A stretch of DNA of 64,000 bases from Rhodopseudomonas sp. P2A-2r (GTDB lineage: Bacteria; Pseudomonadota; Alphaproteobacteria; Rhizobiales; Xanthobacteraceae): positions 4,744,001 to 4,808,000 of the forward strand of contig NZ_CP110389.1 of assembly GCF_026015985.1 (NCBI RefSeq), read 5' to 3'. The notes under the pieces were generated by a model that worked only from the letters and a program-made list of their open reading frames with translations, was not told the DNA's origin and made no database searches. The position numbers and the translations under genes are program-made. Positions 1 through 9,928 of the stretch are shown piece by piece. The number at the start of each line of letters is the position of its first letter. The stretch's first letter is position 1.

Positions 1-1612
1 GATAGCGCCCGAGCCAGAACAGATTGTCGGCGGCGCGGCTCGGCACCCAGCCCGCGATACGCCTGATGCGCACGGTCTCCACCGCCGGCAGCAGCGTCGA
101 TGCCACCACCGCCTTGTCGGCGACCACCCAGACGTCCGCAGCGCGCGCCCCGGCGCCCATCGACACCGCGCGAGCGTCGGGCCGGTCGGCGATACGGCAG
201 AAGCCGCCGGGCATCGTCGTCCAGCCATTCGGCGTCGCCGCCGCGAATACCCGCAGCACGAACGGCCGCGGCGCCAGCCTGCCGTTGTCCCACACCGGCG
301 TGGTCGACAGCCGCACCACTTCCTGGCCGACATAGTCGATGCCGCGATTGTGGATGGCGTCCTTCAGCCGGTCGCGCTCGCGCGCCGACAGGTTGGCCGC
401 CAGCACCGGCCCCTTGCCGGGGAATCCCGGCACCGAGGCGCCATAGGCACCTTCGATGGCGAAATCATCCAGTCGCGACAACACCTCGTCGCGCGCCTTC
501 TTCTGACCGCACCACCAAGTGGCGATGTGCGGCAGCTTCAGCTCTTCGCCGAGCAGCCGCTTGCTGAGGCTCGGCAGGAAGCCGAGCAGCGCGCGCGCCT
601 CCATCACGCCGGAGCCCGGCATGTTGGCGACCACCACACCGTTCTTTCTGAGCACATCGATCAGTCCGGGCACGCCGAGCTGCGACGAGGCATCGAGCTC
701 AAGCGGGTCGAGCGAGTTGGAATCGACCCGGCGCAGCAACACGTCGAGCCGCTTCAGCCCGGCAACGGTGCGTATGTGGACGCGGTCGCCGGAGACCGCG
801 AGATCGTCGCCCTCCACCAGCAGGAAACCGAGATAGCGCGCCAGCGTGGCGTGTTCGAAATAGGTTTCGCTGAAGGGACCGGGCGTCAGCAGGCCGATGC
901 GCGGCTCGTCGCGATCGGCGGACGCGCGCAAAGAGTCGCGGAAGGCTTCGAAGAACGGCGCGACGCGCTCGACATTCATCGACTTGTAGAGGTCGGTGAA
1001 GGCGCGCGACAGCACCAGGCGGTTTTCCAGCGCGTAGCCCATGCCGGACGGCGCCTGCGTGCGATCGCCGAGCACCCACCAGCGGCCGTCGGGGCCGCGG
1101 CCGAGATCGGCGGCGTAGACGTTGAGATACCTGCCGCCGGGCGGCGCGATGCCGCACACCGAGCGCAGATATTCGGCGCTGCCGGCGATCGCCGCTGCCG
1201 GCACTGCACCCTCGGCCACCAGCCTCGCGTCGCCATAGAGATCGGCCAGCACAAGTTCGAGCAACTGCGCACGCTGGGTCACCGCCGCAGAAATCTGCTG
1301 CCATTCGCTCTCGTCGATCAGCAGCGGCACATGGCTGAGCGGCCAGCCGCGGTCGGCGATCTCGCCGGGGGCGCGGTAGGTGACGCCGGCCTCGCGCAGA
1401 TGCCGGTCGGCGGAGCCGAACCGGCGCTCGATGTCAGCCGGGGCCAGCGCGCCGAAGGCGTCGAAGAACCGGGCCCATACGTCGCGCGCATTGCCGTCCT
1501 GATCGATGAATTCGTCCGGGATTCCGGGCAGCCGCTCGTAATCGCGAGTCCACTGCGCGACCCTGCGACTTCCCGGTCGGGGCTTCTTCCCCTGGCCGGC
1601 TTGACCCGTCAT
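1..1612 (-). CDS. Circularly permuted ATP-grasp / alpha-E fusion protein (partial, C-terminus outside window)
   Basis: An open frame of about 537 codons runs off the left edge with no stop. The ATG at 1612 is preceded by an in-frame TGA and a GGAGA ribosome site 6-7 bases upstream. Family signatures of the permuted ATP-grasp (COG2308) include EGDDLAVSGDRVHIRT, LLRRVDSNSLDPLEL and LGEELKLPHIATWWCG. The last visible residues (about 525-537, SRAADNLFWLGRY) are the classic opening of the alpha-E (DUF403) domain, so this is the fused form. ATP-grasp enzymes make amide or peptide bonds through acyl-phosphates, but the substrate of this family is not established. It lies 30 bases downstream of the transglutaminase/DUF2126 gene on the same strand, the usual partner, and the two are probably co-transcribed. 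Confidence 0.9.
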   Translation of the reverse strand, partial: MTGQAGQGKKPRPGSRRVAQWTRDYERLPGIPDEFIDQDGNARDVWARFFDAFGALAPADIERRFGSADRHLREAGVTYRAPGEIADRGWPLSHVPLLIDESEWQQISAAVTQRAQLLELVLADLYGDARLVAEGAVPAAAIAGSAEYLRSVCGIAPPGGRYLNVYAADLGRGPDGRWWVLGDRTQAPSGMGYALENRLVLSRAFTDLYKSMNVERVAPFFEAFRDSLRASADRDEPRIGLLTPGPFSETYFEHATLARYLGFLLVEGDDLAVSGDRVHIRTVAGLKRLDVLLRRVDSNSLDPLELDASSQLGVPGLIDVLRKNGVVVANMPGSGVMEARALLGFLPSLSKRLLGEELKLPHIATWWCGQKKARDEVLSRLDDFAIEGAYGASVPGFPGKGPVLAANLSARERDRLKDAIHNRGIDYVGQEVVRLSTTPVWDNGRLAPRPFVLRVFAAATPNGWTTMPGGFCRIADRPDARAVSMGAGARAADVWVVADKAVVASTLLPAVETVRIRRIAGWVPSRAADNLFWLGRY

Positions 1613-1642
1613 ACGACTCTCCTGCCGAAACCCTGAGCATTC

Positions 1643-4600
1643 TCAATGCAGGAGCGGCGTCCGCAAGTCGAGGGTTAAAGGAAATTCCAGGCTGCGTTCT
1701 TCGCGCGGCACGTCCATCGTCCCCGGCGTGTGGCCGATTTCCTCGAATCGGGCCAGCCGGCGCGCCTCGGCCTCGTAGGAATTCACCGGCTTGGTGTCGT
1801 AGCTGCGGCCGCCGGGATGGGCGACGTGATAGACGCAGCCGCCCAGCGACCTGCGATTCCAGGTGTCGACGATGTCGAACACCAAGGGCGCATGCACCGG
1901 AATGGTCGGATGCAGGCCGGACGCCGGCTGCCACGCCTTGAAGCGCACCGCGGCGACGAACTCGCCGGAGCGGCCGGTCGCGGTCATCGGCAAGGCCCGG
2001 CCGTTGCAGGTGATCAGATGGCGCCCGGCGATGAAGCCATTGGCCTTGAGCTGCAGTCGCTCCACCGACGAATCGACGTAGCGCACGGTGCCGCCGGCCG
2101 AGCTTTCTTCGCCCAGCACATGCCATGGCTCCAGCGCCTGGCGCACTTCCAGCGTCACGCCGCCATGGGTGACATGGCCGAACACCGGGAAGCGGAATTC
2201 GAGCTGCGCCTCGAACCATTCCGGCGAGAACGCATAGCCGGCGTCGCCGAGCTCGGCGAGCACGCCCTGGAAATCCTCCCACAGATAGTGCGGCAGCATG
2301 AAGCGATCATGGAGCGTCGTGCCCCAGCGCACGAACTTGCCCGTCTGCGGCTCGCGCCACATTTTTGCGATCAGCGCGCGGACCAGCAATTGCTGGGCAA
2401 GGCTCATGCGCGGATCGGGCGGCATCTCCAGCGCGCGGAATTCGACCAGGCCGAGCCGGCCGGTGGTGCCATCCGGCGAATAGAGCTTGTCGATGCAGAT
2501 CTCGGAGCGATGAGTGTTGCCGGTGATATCCACAAGGATATGCCGGAACAGCCGGTCGACCAGCCACAAAGGTGCCTTGACGCCGGGCGGCGGCACCTGC
2601 GCCAGCGCGATCTCCAGCTCGTAGAGCCCATCGTGGCGGGCTTCGTCAATGCGCGGCGCCTGGCTGGTCGGCCCGATGAACATGCCCGAGAACATGTAGG
2701 ACAGCGACGGATGGCGCTGCCAGTACAGCACGAGGCTCTTCAACAGATCCGGGCGGCGCAGGAACGGCGAATCCTCCGGCTTGCTGCCGCCGACCACCAC
2801 GTGGTTGCCGCCGCCGGTGCCGGTGTGGCGGCCGTCGACCAGGAAGCGGTTGGCGCCGAGGCGCGAGCGCGCGGCCTCCTCATAGAGGATCATCGTGGTG
2901 TCCACGGCCTCGCGCCAGGTCTGCGCCGGATGGATGTTGATCTCCAGCACGCCGGGATCCGGCGTCACCTTGATGACCTCGACGCGCGGATCGAACGGCG
3001 GCGGATAGCCCTCGACGTGGACCTGGATCTGCATCTCCTCGGCGGTGGCTTCCAGCGCCGTGACCAGTTCGAGATAGTCCTCGAGCTTCTCCACCGGCGG
3101 CATGAACGCGCAGAGAATGCCGTCGCGGACTTCGATGGACATCGCGGTGCGCACCGGGCCGCGCTTCAGCTGCTGCTCCTGCACCTTTGCGCCGCGGCCA
3201 GACTCTCCGGCGACGGCTCGGAATCGAACACCGGCAGTTCGTCACGCGGCTCCAGCGGATCCTGCTCGACGATATAGGGAAACTCCTCTTCCGGAATATG
3301 CGGCAAGGAGGCGATCGGCAGCCGCAGCCCGAGCGGCGAATCGCCAGGCGTCAGAAACAGGTTGCCGCGGCGCAGCTTCCAGCGCTCGGAGCGCCAGCGC
3401 GTGTCGGGCGCGACGTCGGCGTTCCAGCGCTGGATCGGCAGCACAAAGCCCTTCGGCGTGTTCAGCCCCTGGTCGAACACTTTTGCCATGCGCGAGCGCT
3501 CTTCGGGATCGGCCAGTTTTGAGTCGCTCGGATCGACGTTGGGCGGCAGCCCGGCTTCCTTCTGCAGCCAGTGCGCGGGGTCCTCGAACGCCGGCATGAT
3601 GTACTCGCTGGGCACGCCGAGGCGCTTCGCGGCGCCTTCGGCGAATTGCTCGGCCTGCGCGACGCCGGCATCATGCTTGCCTTCGATGCTGGCGATCAGC
3701 GCGTCGTTCTTCCAGATCGGAATGCCGTCCTTGCGCCAGTACAGGCCGAAGGCCCAGCGCGGCAGACTCTCGCCGGGATACCATTTGCCCTGGCCGAAAT
3801 GCAGCAACCCGCCCGGCGCGAAGCGCGTACGCAGCCGGCGGATCAGGTCGTCGGCGAGGCCGCGCTTGGTGGGGCCGACGGCTGCGGTGTTCCACTCCGG
3901 CGATTCCAGATCGTCCATCGACACGAAGGTCGGCTCGCCGCCCATGGTGAGGCGGACGTCGTCATCCTTGAGGTCGGCATCCACCTTGTCGCCGAGGTCG
4001 TCGAGCAGTTTCCACTGTGCGTCGGAGAACGGTTTTGTGATGCGCGGCGCCTCGCGCACGCGCTTCACCGCCATCTCGAAACCGAATTCCACCTCGGCAA
4101 AGCCGACCGCGCCGGAGATCGGCGCGGCCGAACGGTAGTGCGGCGTGGCGGCGACCGGGATGTGGCCCTCGCCGGTCAGCATGCCCGAGGTGGCGTCGAA
4201 ACCGATCCATCCGGCACCGGGAATGTAGGCTTCAGCCCAGGCGTGCAGATCCGTAAAATCGTTCTCGACCTCGCGCGGACCTTCCAGCGGATCGATGTCC
4301 GGCCGCAGCTGGATCAGGTAGCCGGACACGAAGCGCGCTGCGAGGCCAAGGTGGCGCAGCGTCTGGATCAGCAGCCACGCCGAATCGCGGCACGAGCCGG
4401 ACCGATTGGCCAGCGTCTCCTCGGGCGTCTGGATGCCCGGCTCCATGCGGATGATATAGTTGACCTGGTTGCGCAGCCGCGCATTGAGGTCGACCAGGAA
4501 GTTAACGGTGCTCGGCGCCTCGCGCGCGATGTCAGCGAGATATTTTTCGAACAGCGGCCCCGGCTCCGTGGTCGCCATGTAGGGCGCCAGCTCGGTCTTG

Positions 4601-4929
4601 AGGTCGTCGGGATAGGTAAACGGGAATTTTTCCGCATAGGGCTCGACGAAGAAGTCGAACGGATTGATCACCGTCATTTCCGCGGTGAAGTCGACCTCGA
4701 TCTTCAGCTCGGTGGCCTTCTCCGGAAACACGTAGCGCGCCAGCCAGTTGCCCTGCGGATCCTGCTGCCAGTTCACGAAATGGTTGGTCGGCGTCACCTT
4801 GAGCGAATAGCTCAGAATCGGCGTGCGGGTATGCGGTGCCGGCCGCAGCCGGATCGTCTGCGGGCCGAGATCGACCGGGCGATCGTATTTGTAATGGGTG
4901 ACGTGATGCAATGCGACGAAGATCGACAA
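1643..4929 (-). pseudogene. Transglutaminase / DUF2126 protein, split by a 1-base frameshift
   Basis: The start is probably TTG at 4929 (protein begins MSIFVALHHVTHYKYDRP) with GGAG 7 bases upstream. Order: bacterial transglutaminase N-terminal domain (about 1-85), papain-like core with Cys (RSGSCRDSA), His (DLHAWAEAY) and Asp (GFDATSG), then the long DUF2126 region. The frame breaks near 3187-3195: the first half (to 3166) ends in a stop, and the second half (from 3184) resumes with [15 protein letters not shown] in the next frame. Adding one base to the GC run makes Ala-Ala-Lys-Val-Gln and restores one protein of about 1,095 aa, the usual family length. A single missing base, probably an error, is likelier than two genes. 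It is partnered with the downstream ATP-grasp/alpha-E gene; the substrate is unknown. Confidence 0.85.
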
Positions 4930-5040
4930 TGGGCAACTCCAGCAGCTTTTTTGAGCAGAACACTGCGGGAGGTGCGGATCAAGGCCTAACAACGGGCACG
5001 ATGTGCCTGAAAGGGTGGCGCTTGCAATGGCCCACTCTCC

Positions 5041-5330
5041 GCTGTCATCGCCCGGCCGGGCGCGCACTTGCGCGTCAGGACCGGGCGACGCAGTAAATGC
5101 CGGCATTCGTGCCTAAGCGCCAGCGCCTGCGTTTACTGGGCCACCCGCTTTCGCGGGTGGTGACAACAGCGTTTGTGATGCCTGCATGCCGCACCACCCT
5201 CTGCTGTCGTCGCCCGGCCGGACGCGTACTTACGCGTCTGGACCGGGCGACCCAGTAAACGTCGGCATTCGTGCCTAAGCGCCGGCGCCTGCGTTTACTG
5301 GGCCACCCGCTTTCGCGGGTGGTGACAACC
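5041..5330. repeat. Two tandem copies of palindromic repeat family A
   Basis: Copy 1 (about 5041-5170) and copy 2 (about 5203-5330) share a GC-rich hairpin (cgcccggccgg...ccgggcga), a spacer with GGCATTCGTGCCTAAGCGCC, and a terminal hairpin CCCGCTTTCGCGGG. They fill most of the 433-bp gap between the transglutaminase and the UxaA-type gene. Related copies lie at 7793-7915, 18539-18662, 32678-32705 (remnant) and 48795-48899. Each copy can fold into two stem-loops. No coding sequence is apparent in the gap. Confidence 0.85.
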
Positions 5331-5362
5331 GCGTGCGGGGCGGCCGTTGCGCCTCGCCTCTT

Positions 5363-6885
5363 CTACATCGTCGCGCCAAGCACCCAGGGCGCGAATTCGG
5401 CGCCGCCGAAATCGAAGCTCTCGCTCTTGGTCGGCTCGCCGGACGCGGTCTTGAGCATCTTCTCGAAGATGCGCTGGCCGCAGGCCTGCACGGACTCGTC
5501 GCCGTCGAGGATGGTGCCGCAGTTGATGTCCATGTCCTCTTCCATGCGTTTAAACATCGGCGTGTTCGTCGCGAGCTTGATGGAGGGCGCCGGCTTGCAG
5601 CCGAACACCGAACCGCGGCCGGTGGTGAAGCACACGAGATTGGCGCCGCCGGCGACCTGCCCGGTCGCCGCGACGGGGTCGTAGCCGGGCGTGTCCATGA
5701 ACACAAAACCCTTCTTCGTCACCGCCTCGGCGTAGTTCAGCACGTCGACCAGATTGGTCGAGCCGGCCTTGGCCATGGCACCCAATGACTTCTCCAGAAT
5801 GGTGGTGAGGCCGCCGGCCTTGTTGCCGGGGAAGGATTGGCGTTCATCTCGGCGCCCTCGCGCTCGCAATAGGCCTCCCACCAGCGCATCAGCCCGACCA
5901 GCTTCTCGCCGACCTCGCGCGACACCGCGCGCCGCGTCAGCAGATGTTCGGCGCCGTAGGTCTCCGGCGTTTCCGACAGGATCACCGTGCCGCCGTGACG
6001 CACCAAGAGATCGCTGGCCGCGCCCAGCGCGGGATTGGCCGAGATGCCGGAATAGCCGTCGGAGCCGCCGCATTGCAGGGCCACCGCCAACTCGCTGGCG
6101 GAGACTTCCTCGCGCTTCACTCTATTCGCATCGACCAGCGCCTCGCGCACGAAGGCGACACCCGCCTCAGTGCTCTTGCGGGTGCCGCCGAGTTCCTGGA
6201 TTTCAAGCTCGCGCAGCCGCCCGGCCAGCTTCTGCTCCTGCATCAGCCCGCCGATCTGGTTGATCTCGCAGCCGAGGCCCAGCACGACCACGGCGGAGAA
6301 GTTCACGTGCCGCGCATAGCCGCCGAGGGTGCGGCGGAGAAGTGTGAGCGGCTCGCTCTGGGTCATGCCGCAGCCGGTCTTGTGGGTCAGCGCCACCACG
6401 CCGTCGACATTGGGAAAATCCGCCAACGGATTGTGGCCGGTGAACGGGTTCTTCTTGAACACATCGGCGACCATGCTGGCGACATGCGCCGAGCAGTTCA
6501 CGCTCGTCAAAATGCCGATGTAATTTCGCGTGGCGATGCGGCCGTCGTCGCGGCGAATGCCCATGAAGGTGGCCGGCAGATCGAAATTCGGCGTCGGCTT
6601 GACGTCGACGCCATAGGCGTAATCGCGGGAAAATTCGCCCATGCCGAGGTTCTGCGTGTGGACGTGCTGGCCGGGCGCGATCGACTGCGTCGCAAAACCG
6701 ATGATCTGGCCGTAGCGGCGCACTTCCTCGCCCACGGCGATCGGCCGGATCGCCACCTTGTGACCGGCCGGAATCCGCTCCGACGTCACCACGCCCGGCG
6801 CGACCTCGACGCCCGGCAGCAGGCTCGAGCGCGCGATCAGCACGACGTCGTCTTCATGCAGGCGAATGACGGGGGATGGGGCCAT
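5363..6885 (-). pseudogene. UxaA/GarD-family sugar-acid dehydratase, frameshifted
   Basis: This is an altronate/galactarate dehydratase-family protein, an iron-dependent lyase that dehydrates sugar acids. ATG at 6885 has GGAG 8 bases upstream. An N-terminal SAF domain (about 8-90) is followed by the UxaA catalytic region with THKTGCGMTQ, GLGCEINQIGG and LQCGGSDGYSG. The frame breaks at a C4 run (G4 on the plus strand, about 5827-5830): the first frame reads AEMNANPSP, and the continuation NKAGGLTTILEKSLGA is in the next frame down to 5363. One extra C restores NPSPGNKAGG and a protein of about 507 aa, normal for the family. The UxaA versus GarD substrate cannot be decided from sequence. It may be the distal gene of the liv/aldolase operon, although about 1 kb of repeats separates it from the aldolase. 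Confidence 0.85.
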
Positions 6886-7007
6886 GGGGTTTTCTCCGGA
6901 TGTTCTTGTTGGGCACTGGCCTTTGGAACGAGTTCTAACGGAAAGATCGCGGTCGCGTTAGCCCCGCAATGCAGGGGCGCCCTGCCCTTGACCGCCGACA
7001 CTCGGGC

Positions 7008-7112
7008 GGGCAAAGGCGCTCTTGCGCCGTGCCCACCATCCATCGATGCGGCTTCATCGTGGGCACGCCTCGCCGCGCTTTGCGCGGCCGAGGCTTTGCC
7101 CACCCTACAGAT
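7008..7112. repeat. Palindromic repeat (GGGCAAAGGCGC / GTGCCCACC type)
   Basis: The stretch contains nested inverted repeats: GGGCAAAGGCGCTCTTGCGC pairs within itself, and GTGCCCACC / GTGGGCAC and GGCTTTGCCCACC elements surround it. It lies in the 1,047-bp gap between the UxaA-type gene (start 6885) and the aldolase (end 7933). I see no coding potential. The pattern resembles intergenic repeats that I recall from Bradyrhizobiaceae genomes; that is memory, not a search. Confidence 0.55.
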
Positions 7113-7154
7113 CTCAAGTGTTCCATCACTCACGTGATCGCGATCCCGCGGCGC

Positions 7155-7776
7155 GCTACGCCCGGGGTGTGCTGCATTCGCTGCGCCCTCGATGGAGAGG
7201 GCGTGCGGAACGCCGGGTGCCCGATGCACCCATGGGCTCGTGTGCAGTAGGGTAGTAAGGCACACGAGGCTTTGCCACGGTCACACCGGGAGCAACCCGG
7301 CGTTCCGCACGCGGTGGTGTTAACGGCTTATCTCGTTGCTCCCCGGCGGCCGACACGCTGTTTCGTCGCCGTCGTCCTGGGCTGAGGGTGTCCGCCTGCG
7401 GTTGCATGCGGCTCTCCACCCGACTTGATGCCACACGGGGCATCGGGACCACACGTCTTCGCCGTCCGTGCAGCGTCGTCGCCAGCGTTTCCTCCCCGGT
7501 CTCACGGACCCTTGTGGGTGCCCGCCCTGCCCGAAAATTCCGCGCCTGACGCTGCCGCGTCCACCGCCTCCCATCCCGCGTGCCGTGGCGATCGCGATAC
7601 GCCCCTCTCCTTGGGACGGGATGCAGGGGATTACAATCCAGATTAGAGGATCGTCAATGGACTTGCGGATTATTTTCTTTGTCGTGCCGCTGCGCGCGAG
7701 ATGTGGCGCCCAGCTGCCGGAACGTGGCGACATCCGGCAGATTCTTGATGCGCCGGCGCGACACCCAGACGGCGTG
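7155..7776. other. Non-coding repeat-like element in the 6886-7932 gap
   Basis: No open frame here has ribosome sites or family resemblance. Most of the stretch (7155-7660) is structured GC-rich sequence. It contains an inverted pair around GGAACGCCGGGTGC (about 7208) and GCAACCCGGCGTTCC (about 7294-7308), and a tail with GCGTGCCGTGGCGATCGCGATACG near 7579-7600. On the minus strand about 39 codons stay open from 7776 to 7656 (starting AVWVSRRRIKNLPDVATFRQ, right after a stop), which could be a fossil C-terminus or repeat-encoded. I recall similar blocks scattered in Bradyrhizobium and Rhodopseudomonas genomes, so a dispersed repeat or decayed element is the best guess. Confidence 0.4.
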
Positions 7777-7792
7777 CGCGTTTTACGCTCCG

Positions 7793-7915
7793 TCCGTCAC
7801 CCCCGCGAAAGCGGGGGTCCAGTCAACGCAGACGTCTGCTGTCGACTGCAGACGACAGCGTTGACTGGGTCGCCCGGTCCAGGCGCGTAAGCACGCGCCC
7901 GGCCGGGCGATGACA
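7793..7915. repeat. Palindromic repeat family A copy
   Basis: This copy is inverted relative to those at 5.0-5.3 kb. It begins with the CCCCCGCGAAAGCGGGGG hairpin, continues through CAGTCAACGC...GCGTTGACTG, and ends with CGCCCGGTCCAGGCGCG...GCCGGGCGATGAC. It lies immediately downstream of the aldolase stop codon (7933) and could protect or terminate that transcript. Confidence 0.8.
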
Positions 7916-7932
7916 GTCGAGGTGTTCCGCGC

Positions 7933-8709
7933 TTACGCCTTGCCGCCGGAGCCCTTGCGGGTGTCGTTGACCCAGCTCTTGGCGCCGGTGGCGAGGATGC
8001 CGCTGTCGTTGAGCAGGGTCACCAGCTTGAAGCCCATGGCGATGTTCTTCGCCGCGCCTTCGGGGCCGGAGCAGTGGATGCCGGGGTTGAGGCCGCGCTT
8101 GTCGCATTCCTTGATCAGCTTGTCGTAGATCTTGAGGATCTCCGGCTCTTCACGATCCAGCTTCGGCACCAGGCCGTAGGAGAAGCCGAGGTCGGAGGGG
8201 CCGACATAGACGCCGTCGATGCCTTCGACATCGAGGATGGCTTCCATGTTGTCGACCGCGGTCTTGGTCTCCAGCATCGGCAGGCAGATGATCTCGTCAT
8301 TCGCCGTCTTCTGGTAGTCGCCGGCGCCGCCATACATGCCGGAGCGGATCGGGCCGTTCGAGCGGGTGCCGCGCGGCGGATACTTGCAGTACTGCACGAA
8401 GTTCTCTGCTTCTTCCTTGGTGTTCACCATCGGGCAGATCACGCCATAGGCGCCGCCGTCCAGCACCTTGCCGATGATGCCGGGCTCGTTCCATGGCACG
8501 CGGACCATCGGCGTCACCGGATGAGCACCCATGGCCTGGAAGCACTCGACCATGGACATGTAGTCCTGCACGCCGTGCTGGATGTCCACGGTGACGCTGT
8601 CGAAGCCGCACTGCGCCATCACTTCGGCGGAGAAGCCCGACGGAATCGCCAGCCAGCCGTTGACGGCGACCTTGCCGGACTTCCAGATTTCCTTGACTTT
8701 GTTTGCCAT
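7933..8709 (-). CDS. HpcH/HpaI-family class II aldolase
   Basis: A 258-aa metal-dependent pyruvate aldolase. Residues matching the E. coli HpaI active site are visible: His45 (VDIQHGVQD), Arg70 (MVRVPWN), Glu147 (LPMLETK) and Asp173 (VGPSDLG), with the substrate-loop YPPRGTRS. The family splits 4-hydroxy-2-oxo acids, giving pyruvate plus an aldehyde. In homoprotocatechuate breakdown this is the last step (4-hydroxy-2-oxoheptanedioate to pyruvate and succinate semialdehyde). In galactarate breakdown it is GarL. Both contexts are nearby: hpaFED across the liv operon, and a UxaA/GarD-type gene downstream. The position at the end of an operon beginning near hpaR favours HpaI, but a sugar-acid role is not excluded. 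A repeat lies on each side. Confidence 0.85.
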   Translation of the reverse strand: MANKVKEIWKSGKVAVNGWLAIPSGFSAEVMAQCGFDSVTVDIQHGVQDYMSMVECFQAMGAHPVTPMVRVPWNEPGIIGKVLDGGAYGVICPMVNTKEEAENFVQYCKYPPRGTRSNGPIRSGMYGGAGDYQKTANDEIICLPMLETKTAVDNMEAILDVEGIDGVYVGPSDLGFSYGLVPKLDREEPEILKIYDKLIKECDKRGLNPGIHCSGPEGAAKNIAMGFKLVTLLNDSGILATGAKSWVNDTRKGSGGKA

Positions 8710-8740
8710 TATTTTGGTCCTTCTTTTTGACGAGTGAATT

Positions 8741-8820
8741 CGTCATTGCGAGCAGCACTTGCTGCGAAGCGATCCAGTCTTTCCTGTTGCGCTGGACTGC
8801 TTGCCGCACTCGCAATGACG
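8741..8820. repeat. Palindromic repeat family F (CGTCATTGCGAG / CTCGCAATGACG)
   Basis: An almost 80-bp inverted repeat has terminal arms CGTCATTGCGAG and CTCGCAATGACG with further internal pairing. It sits between the aldolase start (8709) and the Ldh2-type stop (8827) inside the operon, where a stable RNA hairpin could alter the relative expression of the two genes. Confidence 0.8.
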
Positions 8821-8826
8821 GGCGTT

Positions 8827-9912
8827 CTAGATTCCTGCGTGTTGAATGGCGGCCTCGCTGACCCCGACCTCGCGCGCGGTCTGCACGATGGCGCTCCAGG
8901 TCTCGTCGGGCAGCGGCACGCCGTTCTTGGTGCGCTCCGCGCGGGTCGCGGCTTCGGGATCGCCGGGCACCAGCACAGCATCGACGCCGGCGGCGGGTTT
9001 TGTGCTCCTGAAAAAATCGATGTAGCGCGTCACTTCACCGTCGAAGAAGTTGGAGGGATCGATGACCTTCGGATCGATGTAGATCGAGAACATGCCGTTG
9101 GCGAAGGGGCGATCGTATTTGGTCGCGCCGTTGCCGGTCAGCGCGCCGCCGAGCAGTTCGCAGATCAGCGCCAGGCCCGAGCCCTTGTGATCGCCGAAGG
9201 CGCGGATCGCGCCGGTGCCCTTGGAGTGATCGCGCGGGCCGTCGGCGGCATAGGGTCCGTACAGCTGCGCCGGATCCTCGCTGAGCGTGCCGTCGAGGCC
9301 GATCAGCGCGCCCTTCGGTAGCTTCTTGCCGCCGCGGCTGGCGACCAGCACCTTGCCCTCGGCCACCACCGAGGTGGCAAAATCCAGCACCACCGGGGCC
9401 TGGCCCGGGCGGGGAATGCCGACGCAATATGGCGCGGTAGACAGCCGCCGCTCGACGCCGCCATAGGGCGCCACCAGCACCGAGCCCGCCGCGGTGACGA
9501 AATGGATCGAGACGAGGCCCTCGGCCGCGGCCATCTCGGCCCAGTCGCCGATGCGACCGATATGGCCGGAGTTGCGCGTGGCGATGGCAGCGAGGCCGGC
9601 GGCCTTGCACTTGTCGATGCCGAGCTTGACCGCCTGCGGACCGACGGTCTGGCCATAGCCGAACTTGCCGTCGACCACCGCCAGCGACGGCGTGTCCACG
9701 GGGATCTCGATGGTCTGGTTCGGCACGATCATGCCGGCCTTGCGCCAGCGCATATAGACCGGCACGCGGATCACGCCGTGGCTGTCGTGGCCGGTGAGAT
9801 TGGCTGTGGTGAGATAGGTCGCGATGCGCGTCGCTTCTGCCTGTTCGGAGTCCGCGTGGGCAAAAATGTCGCCCACGAAATCGATCAGTCTGTCGACTTG
9901 AATAGTCACCAT
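8827..9912 (-). CDS. Ldh2/malate-lactate-type NAD(P)-dependent dehydrogenase
   Basis: A 361-aa member of the Ldh2/YlbC/ureidoglycolate dehydrogenase family, which oxidises or reduces 2-hydroxy/2-oxo acids with its own non-Rossmann fold. Family landmarks are LTGHDSHGVIRVPVY near the N-terminus (His-Asp-Ser-His-Gly motif), ATRNSGHIGRIGDWAE, LDFATSVVAEGKV and FGDHKGSGLALICELL. ATG at 9912 lies 16 bases downstream of livF, and the repeat at 8741-8820 follows the stop. The substrate is not determinable. Between an HpaI-type aldolase and a transporter it probably handles a 2-oxo/2-hydroxy acid from the imported compound. Confidence 0.85.
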   Translation of the reverse strand: MVTIQVDRLIDFVGDIFAHADSEQAEATRIATYLTTANLTGHDSHGVIRVPVYMRWRKAGMIVPNQTIEIPVDTPSLAVVDGKFGYGQTVGPQAVKLGIDKCKAAGLAAIATRNSGHIGRIGDWAEMAAAEGLVSIHFVTAAGSVLVAPYGGVERRLSTAPYCVGIPRPGQAPVVLDFATSVVAEGKVLVASRGGKKLPKGALIGLDGTLSEDPAQLYGPYAADGPRDHSKGTGAIRAFGDHKGSGLALICELLGGALTGNGATKYDRPFANGMFSIYIDPKVIDPSNFFDGEVTRYIDFFRSTKPAAGVDAVLVPGDPEAATRAERTKNGVPLPDETWSAIVQTAREVGVSEAAIQHAGI

Positions 9913-9928
9913 GTCTGGACTTTTGCCC

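Noticed and set aside
350..1636. A 428-codon plus-strand frame at the left end
   Set aside because: The minus strand carries the ATP-grasp/alpha-E gene with clear family motifs, which explains the antisense frame.
1643..4929. Two separate genes for the transglutaminase and DUF2126 parts
   Set aside because: The parts overlap at a point where one missing base restores the usual single chain; the second half lacks a credible independent start.
5041..5330. CRISPR array
   Set aside because: Only two copies, each an entire ~130-bp palindromic element, with no uniform short repeats or spacers and no cas genes.
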